A stretch of 64,000 nt of DNA from Rhodobacter sp. (GTDB lineage Bacteria > Pseudomonadota > Alphaproteobacteria > Rhodobacterales > Rhodobacteraceae): the NCBI GenBank assembly GCA_027484145.1, contig JAIXUH010000012.1:360765-424764 (forward strand), written 5' to 3'. Both the position numbers and the translations under genes were made by a program. This document shows, in pieces, positions 58,718 through 64,000 of the stretch (within the stretch, counting starts at the first letter, position 1; the number at the start of each line of letters is the position of its first letter). The notes under the pieces are model-generated. The model made no database searches, was not told where the DNA came from, and saw nothing but the letters and a program-made list of their open reading frames with translations.

Positions 58718-59263
58718 TCAGTCGTCGCTGCCGCTGTCATCGTTGCCGCTGTCATCGCCGCCATTGTCATCGTTGTCGCTGTCGTCGCTTTCATCGTCGT
58801 CGCTGTCGCTGTCATCGCCGCCATGATCGTCGCCGCCGTGGTCATCGCTGCCATCATCGTCACTGCCGCTGTCGTCGCTGCCTTCCGAACCATCTTCGTC
58901 GTGGCCCACACCGCCATTGTCATCCGCGCCATCGTCGCTGCCATCATCGTCAGACGACGACCGGACTTCGACGAAGTCCTCGCCCCGCTCGCGGACGCTG
59001 ACACCCGGCGCGGTGTTTTCGCCAGCTCCAACCTGTTCGGTTTCAGATTTCAGCACCCGGCCAGACACGGTGTCATAAATGATCTCCAGCTTCTCAGAGC
59101 CGCGAATGGCCTCGACCTTCATCTGTGTCGGGCCGACCTTCACTTCAACGCGGGTGTATCCCTGCCCCTGCAGGTCAGACACGACCTCGTTGGTCGTCAA
59201 CGAAAAGGCAGCATGGCCGACAAAGGCAAGGCTCATCGTCAGCAGGGCAATTTTCCGGTTCAT
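58718..59263 (-). CDS. Secreted protein with PepSY-like head and Asp/Ser/Gly/His-rich tail (paralogue B)
   Basis: 181 residues. Signal peptide (IALLTMSLAFVGHAAFS). The head (about 24-75) has TTNEVVSDLQGQGYTRVEVKVG...LEIIYDTVSGRVL. It mirrors paralogue A. A linker leads to an acidic tail of about 80 residues rich in DDGSDD with a few HGGDD units. The start at 59263 lies 8 nt after AGGA; an ATG 6 nt upstream is too close to it. It is first of a B-A-regulator unit. A GGTTTA/TAAACC cluster lies 134-186 bp upstream of it. Confidence 0.75.
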   Translation of the reverse strand: MNRKIALLTMSLAFVGHAAFSLTTNEVVSDLQGQGYTRVEVKVGPTQMKVEAIRGSEKLEIIYDTVSGRVLKSETEQVGAGENTAPGVSVRERGEDFVEVRSSSDDDGSDDGADDNGGVGHDEDGSEGSDDSGSDDDGSDDHGGDDHGGDDSDSDDDESDDSDNDDNGGDDSGNDDSGSDD

Positions 59264-59396
59264 GGTCATATTCCTATCGGTTCTGGTGTGTGATCGGGTC
59301 TTCCGAACACCGCGTGGGCTGCAGGCTCTCTGCCAGCAACCCCGGCGGCGATAACCACAGACAACGCACAACCGAACCGCCGCGATATTGGCACAG

Positions 59397-59449
59397 GGTT
59401 TAGACGGCGGTCCATAAACCCCCGGCTGCCTGCCCTAAACCATGGTTTA
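59397..59449. promoter_or_regulatory. Cluster of GGTTTA/TAAACC half-sites
   Basis: GGTTTA at 59397-59402, TAAACC at 59415-59420, and a perfect palindrome TAAACCATGGTTTA at 59436-59449 (two half-sites). A further GGTTTAGAC lies at 59551-59559 at the trpB stop, matching GGTTTAGAC at 59397-59405. The spacing between dyads suits a dimeric regulator. It lies upstream of the B-A-LuxR unit and downstream of trpB. Its regulator is inferred only. Confidence 0.55.
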
Positions 59450-59492
59450 TGCCCGCCGCAGCCAAACACACCTGTCCCCGCACCAAAAGAAC

Positions 59493-59520
59493 GGGCCCCG
59501 CTGCGCGAACAGCGGGGCCC
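59493..59520 (-). terminator. Rho-independent terminator of trpB
   Basis: GGGCCCCGCTG and CAGCGGGGCCC form an 11-bp stem with a 6-nt loop, followed on the minus strand by GTTCTTTTGG. It lies 35 nt after the trpB stop. Confidence 0.9.
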
Positions 59521-59554
59521 CGAAACAGGCGCCAACCAGCCATCGGCCAAAGGT

Positions 59555-60787
59555 TTAGACCTTCATGTCAAACCCAAGGTGCTTGGCCACGGTGAAGATG
59601 TCCTTGTCGCCCCGCCCGCACATGTTCATCACGATGATATGCTCACGCGGCAAGCTTGGCGCGATCTTCATCACATGGGCCAAAGCATGGCTCGGCTCCA
59701 GCGCAGGGATGATTCCCTCCAGCTTGCACGACAGCTGGAACGCCTCCAGCGCTTCGGCATCGGTGATGCTGACATATTGCGCGCGCCCCGTGTCATGCAG
59801 CCAGGCATGCTCCGGCCCGATGCCTGGGTAATCAAGGCCCGCCGAAATGCTGAACCCCTCCAGAATCTGCCCGTCCGGGTCCTGCAGCAAATAGGTCCGG
59901 TTGCCATGCAAAACGCCCGGCCGCCCCCCCGTCAGACTGGCGCAATGCTGCATGCGGTCATCCACACCCTTGCCGCCCGCTTCGACCCCGATGATGTTCA
60001 CCGACGGATCATCAAGGAAGGGGTAGAACAACCCCATGGCGTTGGACCCGCCGCCAATGGCCGCGATGATGGTGTCAGGCAACCGCCCCTCACCCTCCTG
60101 CTCTGCCAATTGCCAGCGCACTTCCTTGCCGATGATCGACTGAAAGTCGCGCACCATCGCCGGGTAAGGATGCGGCCCCGCCACCGTGCCGATGCAGTAA
60201 AAGGTGTCGCGTACATTGGTCACCCAGTCGCGCAAGGCATCGTTCATCGCGTCCTTCAGCGTGCCGCGACCGCTGGTCACCGGAATGACCTCCGCCCCCA
60301 ACAGCTTCATGCGGAACACGTTCGGTGCCTGCCGCTCCACATCATGCGCGCCCATATAGACCACGCACTGCAACCCGAACTTGGCACAGACCGTGGCAGT
60401 GGCCACCCCGTGTTGCCCGGCCCCGGTTTCCGCGATGATCCGTGTCTTGCCCATGCGCCGCGCCAGAATGATCTGCCCCAGGACATTGTTGATCTTGTGC
60501 GCGCCGGTATGGTTCAGCTCGTCCCGCTTCATGTAGATCTTGGCACCACCCAAGTGCTCGGTCAGCCGCTCGGCATAGTAAAGCGGCGACGGCCGCCCGA
60601 CATAATGCTTCCACAACCAATCCATTTCGGCCCAGAAGTCCGGATCGGTCTTGGCGAATTCATAGCGTGCTTCCAGATCAAGGATCAGCGGCATCAGCGT
60701 CTCGCTGACAAACCGGCCCCCGAATATGCCAAACCGTCCCGCTTCGTCCGGCCCCGTCATGAAACTGTTGATTCCGTCCTCGGCCAT
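59555..60787 (-). CDS. trpB: Tryptophan synthase beta subunit
   Basis: 410 residues. [10 protein letters not shown] (93-102) has PLP-binding Lys98. [20 protein letters not shown] and [13 protein letters not shown] are the usual catalytic and effector loops. It joins indole and serine. The ATG at 60787 ([12 protein letters not shown]) is chosen over an in-frame GTG 9 nt upstream. It is downstream of trpF with a 243-bp gap that carries a long inverted repeat; trpA is not in the window. Confidence 0.97.
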   Translation of the reverse strand: MAEDGINSFMTGPDEAGRFGIFGGRFVSETLMPLILDLEARYEFAKTDPDFWAEMDWLWKHYVGRPSPLYYAERLTEHLGGAKIYMKRDELNHTGAHKINNVLGQIILARRMGKTRIIAETGAGQHGVATATVCAKFGLQCVVYMGAHDVERQAPNVFRMKLLGAEVIPVTSGRGTLKDAMNDALRDWVTNVRDTFYCIGTVAGPHPYPAMVRDFQSIIGKEVRWQLAEQEGEGRLPDTIIAAIGGGSNAMGLFYPFLDDPSVNIIGVEAGGKGVDDRMQHCASLTGGRPGVLHGNRTYLLQDPDGQILEGFSISAGLDYPGIGPEHAWLHDTGRAQYVSITDAEALEAFQLSCKLEGIIPALEPSHALAHVMKIAPSLPREHIIVMNMCGRGDKDIFTVAKHLGFDMKV

Positions 60788-60846
60788 CGCGCCCACTCCC
60801 TCGATCCTGTTAGCCCCGATGTAGCGCCCTTGGGCCAGCGGGGAAA

Positions 60847-60865
60847 GGGGGGCTGTCTGCCCCCC
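60847..60865. repeat. Small GC hairpin in the trpF-trpB gap
   Basis: GGGGGGC and GCCCCCC pair perfectly around a 5-nt loop. It may be part of the larger repeat next to it. Confidence 0.5.
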
Positions 60866-60876
60866 TCACCCCCCGA

Positions 60877-60935
60877 GGATATTTGCAGAAGGGGAAGCTG
60901 GACAGACCTTCGCCTTTCCCCTTCTTCAAATATCC
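60877..60935. repeat. Long inverted repeat between trpF and trpB (Rhodobacteraceae-type element)
   Basis: The arms 60877-60896 and 60916-60935 match in 19 of 20 positions when one is reverse-complemented. They carry the words GGATATTTG and CAAATATCC. This kind of GAGGATATTTG...CAAATATCC element recurs in intergenic regions of many Rhodobacteraceae. The single mismatch suggests an active stem. Confidence 0.75.
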
Positions 60936-61030
60936 CCGCCGGAGGCGAACCGGAGCCGGTTGGCCGGAACGGCCAGAGGCGACACAAAAAGCGTGCGGGC
61001 TTGGCTTGCCAAGACCGCGCCGTCTGGTGG

Positions 61031-61699
61031 TCACCGCAAGAGCGGAATGCCGTCCCTTTGCCGGGTCGCTGCGGCCACAAAGGCGGCGATCCTTGCGTGA
61101 TCCTTCGTCCCTGGCGCGGATTCGACACCTGATGACACATCCACCTGCCGGGCATTGGTCAGGCGCACGGCTTCGGCGACATTGGCCGGTGTCAGCCCAC
61201 CCGCCAGCATCCATGGCTTGAGCCAGCGCCGTTGTGCGACCAGCCGCCAGTCAAACGTCAGGCCATTGCCCCCCGGCAGCGCCGCACCTTTGGGCGGTTT
61301 GGCGTCCAGCAGCAACTGGTCCGCCACCAGCGAATGCTCGAACACCGCCGCAAGATCGCCCTCATCCGCCACGCCCAGCGCCTTCATCACCGGCAGACCA
61401 TAACGCGCGCGCACCGCAGCCACGCGGTCCGGGGATTCGTGGCCATGCAGTTGCAGCATGTCCAAGGGCATTGCTTCGACGATGGCGTCCAGCGTGGCAT
61501 CATCGGCATCGACCGTCAGCGCCACCTTGGCCAGTCCCGGCGGCGCGGCAAGGGCAAGGGCGCGCCCATCCTGCAGCGTCAGGTGGCGCGGGCTTTTGGC
61601 AAAGAACACGAACCCCGCATAGGCCGCCCCCGCTGCCGCCACAGCCGCGACATCGGCAAGGGTCCGCAATCCGCAGACCTTGACGCGCACATCCACCAT
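61031..61699 (-). CDS. trpF: Phosphoribosylanthranilate isomerase
   Basis: 222 residues, TIM barrel. [12 protein letters not shown] gives the conserved Cys. Catalytic Asp-type sequence [10 protein letters not shown] and the phosphate loop [15 protein letters not shown], then [16 protein letters not shown], are standard TrpF. It converts PRA to CdRP. It starts 3 nt after the LapA gene ends, so it is in one transcript with it. trpB follows downstream. Confidence 0.97.
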   Translation of the reverse strand: MVDVRVKVCGLRTLADVAAVAAAGAAYAGFVFFAKSPRHLTLQDGRALALAAPPGLAKVALTVDADDATLDAIVEAMPLDMLQLHGHESPDRVAAVRARYGLPVMKALGVADEGDLAAVFEHSLVADQLLLDAKPPKGAALPGGNGLTFDWRLVAQRRWLKPWMLAGGLTPANVAEAVRLTNARQVDVSSGVESAPGTKDHARIAAFVAAATRQRDGIPLLR

Positions 61700-61702
61700 G
61701 GC

Positions 61703-62062
61703 TCAGCCCGCCTTGCGCTTGTCCAGCAGGGCCAGCACGTCATCTTTCTGTTGGGGCTTTGCGTCGCGCATCACGGCGAGTTCGCGTTCCAGCTTGCTGA
61801 CTTCTTTCGTCCGGGTGCTGGCGGCGGCGCGGTGCTTGTGTTCGCGGAACCATTCCCAGACGAACCCGATCAGCAATCCGGCAATGATGCTGGCAAAGAT
61901 CACCGCGTAAAGCGGCAGTTCCATCTGCCAGCCAAAGCCGGAGAACGCCGCGATGTCATCGGGCAGCGCCTTGACCAGCACCGGCCCCCGGTTGGCCAAC
62001 GCCACCGTCAGCAGCACCACGGCCAAAGCCGCAAGCAGGATGTAACGCAGGGTGCGGATCAT
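61703..62062 (-). CDS. LapA domain-containing membrane protein
   Basis: 119 residues, two helices (about 5-23 and 50-72). The first has LLTVALANRGPV and the second VIFASIIAGLLIGFVWEWFREHKHR, the LapA/DUF1049 pattern. A coiled-coil tail follows. In enterics LapA and LapB help LPS assembly; here no lapB is seen. It lies between ihfB and trpF, the standard alphaproteobacterial order. The start at 62062 gives MIRTLRYI. Confidence 0.88.
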   Translation of the reverse strand: MIRTLRYILLAALAVVLLTVALANRGPVLVKALPDDIAAFSGFGWQMELPLYAVIFASIIAGLLIGFVWEWFREHKHRAAASTRTKEVSKLERELAVMRDAKPQQKDDVLALLDKRKAG

Positions 62063-62174
62063 GGCGGGCAACTCTCCGGTTCAGGCAAAGGTCACGCCCA
62101 GACTATCCGCGCAACGCAGGGCGGGCGCAAGGGCGCAGCGCCCCTGTTTCCCAAACCCGGCAAGGATCGCCCGA

Positions 62175-62459
62175 TTACTCTTTGCCGTTCAGCCGGTCGC
62201 GCAGAAGCTTGCCGGTCTTGAAGAACGGCACCTTCTTGTCATCCACGGCGACAGCCTCACCCGTGCGCGGATTGCGGCCCACACGGGCATCGCGCGCCTT
62301 GACCGAGAAGGCGCCAAAGCCGCGCAGTTCGACCCTGTCACCCTTGGCAAGGGCGTCAATGATCTCTTCGAACACGGTATTGACGATCCGCTCTACATGG
62401 CGCTGCGTCAGGTGCGGATTTTCATCCGCGATTTTCTGGATCAGTTCCGAACGGATCAT
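62175..62459 (-). CDS. ihfB: Integration host factor beta subunit
   Basis: 94 residues. [27 protein letters not shown] is the DNA-bending arm with the intercalating Pro (RNPRTG). [14 protein letters not shown] is the C-terminal helix. It works with IhfA, not in the window, to bend DNA at specific sites. The start at 62459 gives [19 protein letters not shown]. It lies 173 bp downstream of rpsA, as usual. Confidence 0.95.
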   Translation of the reverse strand: MIRSELIQKIADENPHLTQRHVERIVNTVFEEIIDALAKGDRVELRGFGAFSVKARDARVGRNPRTGEAVAVDDKKVPFFKTGKLLRDRLNGKE

Positions 62460-62584
62460 CCGAAGTGTCCCCCCTGTGGTCGGTCGTTCAAGCAGCCGCC
62501 ACGATGTTATTGTCTCAGGACTATAGGCAAAAACAAACCCTTCGCACAAATGAAAAGGCGAAACGGAGGGACCGGAAGCGAAAA

Positions 62585-62610
62585 GGCCCCACCTTCCGGC
62601 GGGGCCTTTC
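62585..62610 (-). terminator. Rho-independent terminator of rpsA
   Basis: GGCCCC and GGGGCC form a stem around a 10-nt loop, followed on the minus strand by TTTTCG, about 25 nt after the rpsA stop. Confidence 0.85.
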
Positions 62611-62632
62611 TTGCCGTTTCGGGCAGATTTTC

Positions 62633-64000
62633 TTAGTTCCGGTCGCCCTTCAGCGCTGCGCCAAGGATATCACCCAAGGATGCACCCGAATCGGATGAGC
62701 CGTATTGCTCCACGGCTTCCTTCTCTTCGGCGATCTCGCGCGCCTTGATCGACAGGCCCAGACGGCGGGTTTTCGGGTCGATGTTGGTCACGCGAACGTC
62801 AACCTTGTCGCCCACCTGGAACCGCTCGGGGCGCTGTTCAGCGCGGTCGCGCGACAGGTCCGAACGGCGGATGAACGATTTGGCGCTGTTGTATTCGACC
62901 TCAATGCCGCCTTCTTCGATGGCGGTCACTTCGACGGTGATCACGCCACCGCGCTTCACGCCATCAACCGCATCGGTAAAGGTGTCGTCGCCCAGAGCCT
63001 TGACGGAAAGCGAGATGCGTTCCTTCTCGACATCCACTTCCGAAACGGCGGCCTTGACGGTGTCGCCCTTGCGGTAGTTCTGGATGGCGTCTTCGCCGCG
63101 CTGGTCCCACGACAGGTCCGACAGGTGAACCATGCCGTCGATGTCGTTGTCGAGGCCCACGAACAGACCGAATTCGGTGATGTTCTTGACTTCGCCTTCG
63201 ATCGTGCTGCCAACCGGGTGGGTTTCGGCAAACACTTCCCACGGGTTGCGCTGCGTCTGCTTCAGGCCCAGCGACACGCGGCGCTTGGCGCTGTCGATTT
63301 CCAGAACCATGACGTCAACCTCTTGCGAGGTCGAGACGATCTTGCCGGGGTGCACGTTCTTCTTGGTCCACGACATTTCCGAAACGTGAACCAGACCTTC
63401 GACACCGGCTTCCAGCTCCACGAAGGCGCCGTAATCGGTGATGTTGGTCACGCGGCCCTTGTGGACCGAGCTGATCGGATAGGCTTTTTCCACGGCATCC
63501 CATGGATCGGCCTGAAGCTGCTTCATGCCGAGGCTGATACGGTGGGTTTCCTTGTTGATCTTGATGACCTGCACTTTGACAGTTTCACCAATGGCAAGGA
63601 TTTCCGACGGGTGGTTGACACGGCGCCATGCCATGTCGGTCACATGCAAGAGGCCGTCAACGCCGCCGAGGTCAACGAAGGCACCGTATTCGGTGATGTT
63701 CTTCACGACGCCGTCGATGGACTGGCCTTCGGTCAGGTTGCCGATGACTTCGGCACGCTGTTCGGCTCGCGATTCTTCAAGGATTGCACGGCGCGAGACA
63801 ACGATGTTGCCACGGCGACGGTCCATTTTCAGAATCTGGAACGGCTGCTTCATGGCCATCAACGGGCCAGCATCACGGACTGGACGAACGTCAACCTGCG
63901 AACCCGGCAAGAAGGCCACGGCACCGCCCAGATCGACGGTGAAGCCACCCTTGACGCGGCCGAAGATCGCGCCGTCGACGCGGGTTTCCGACGCATAGGC
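62633..64000 (-). CDS. rpsA: 30S ribosomal protein S1 (N-terminal part outside window)
   Basis: The last 456 codons (455 residues and the stop) are present and in frame to the right edge. They hold parts of about five S1 motifs: the [28 protein letters not shown] end of one, then [79 protein letters not shown] and a divergent last repeat. S1 binds mRNA at the ribosome. The gene continues beyond 64000, so its start and probably the first repeat or so are missing. ihfB follows downstream. Confidence 0.96.
   Translation of the reverse strand, partial: AYASETRVDGAIFGRVKGGFTVDLGGAVAFLPGSQVDVRPVRDAGPLMAMKQPFQILKMDRRRGNIVVSRRAILEESRAEQRAEVIGNLTEGQSIDGVVKNITEYGAFVDLGGVDGLLHVTDMAWRRVNHPSEILAIGETVKVQVIKINKETHRISLGMKQLQADPWDAVEKAYPISSVHKGRVTNITDYGAFVELEAGVEGLVHVSEMSWTKKNVHPGKIVSTSQEVDVMVLEIDSAKRRVSLGLKQTQRNPWEVFAETHPVGSTIEGEVKNITEFGLFVGLDNDIDGMVHLSDLSWDQRGEDAIQNYRKGDTVKAAVSEVDVEKERISLSVKALGDDTFTDAVDGVKRGGVITVEVTAIEEGGIEVEYNSAKSFIRRSDLSRDRAEQRPERFQVGDKVDVRVTNIDPKTRRLGLSIKAREIAEEKEAVEQYGSSDSGASLGDILGAALKGDRN

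Noticed and set aside
58720..58870. Repeated short GTCATC/GTCGTC units resembling a CRISPR-like or satellite array
   Set aside because: They are codon repeats for the Asp/Ser/Gly tail; there are no regular spacers.

Overview
The window looks like a chromosomal stretch from a GC-rich alphaproteobacterium of the Rhodobacteraceae type (Rhodobacter/Gemmobacter/Tabrizicola-like). This rests on the gene order ybgC-tolQ-tolR-tolA-tolB-pal-cpoB-tilS-ftsH, the order rpsA-ihfB-lapA-trpF-trpB, DUF484 followed by xerC, nrdR followed by ribD, a phosphatidylcholine synthase, and a long inverted repeat between trpB and trpF of a type I associate with this family. The genus is not determinable from the window. 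No rRNA, tRNA, CRISPR array, transposase or prophage was seen. Both ends cut a gene: a LysR regulator on the left and rpsA on the right.

Layout. 0-2.3 kb: LysR regulator divergent from a LysE/ArgO exporter, an acyltransferase and a cold-shock protein. 2.3-3.5 kb: an AT-richer insert with its own promoter carrying an AbiV-type (HEPN) abortive-infection gene. 3.5-9.7 kb: yebC, a phosphohexomutase, a lipoprotein, an SLC13/RCK transporter, an EamA permease and a YmdB-type phosphodiesterase. 9.8-13.7 kb: the DNA-ligase-associated helicase and PdeM nuclease, then a membrane LytTR regulator. 13.8-17.2 kb: a one-carbon folate cluster (fhs, chorismate mutase, OsmC, folD). 17.4-28 kb: MOSC protein, methyltransferase, ftsH, tilS and the complete Tol-Pal operon. 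28-30.4 kb: creA, an overlapping PACE-efflux/speD pair and a hypothetical gene. 30.7-35.5 kb: dnaG, rpoD, a small gene overlapping rpoD, and hlyU-like. 35.5-41.4 kb: two secreted hypotheticals, a dienelactone hydrolase, nrdR-ribD and ruvC-ruvA-ruvB. 41.7-49 kb: DUF1127, prmA, an FAD reductase, msrA, an MFS permease and priA. 49-57.6 kb: transaldolase/Fsa, DUF484-xerC, pcs, EamA, ogt-ileS, and DUF2237 with a truncated haemoglobin. 57.6-59.3 kb: a three-gene accessory unit. 59.5-64 kb: trpB, trpF, lapA, ihfB, rpsA.

Most of the window is conserved housekeeping. Three places stand out. (1) At 57.6-59.45 kb, two paralogous secreted proteins have a small PepSY-like head and a long Asp/Ser/Gly-rich acidic tail. 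They lie in line with a membrane-anchored LuxR-type regulator, and a cluster of TAAACC/GGTTTA half-sites sits upstream. This is the best candidate for an undescribed regulated envelope system. (2) The solitary AbiV gene looks acquired. (3) A PACE exporter overlaps speD by 4 nt, which suggests that polyamine synthesis and export are coupled.

All functional calls come from reading motifs and gene order by eye; no database search was possible.
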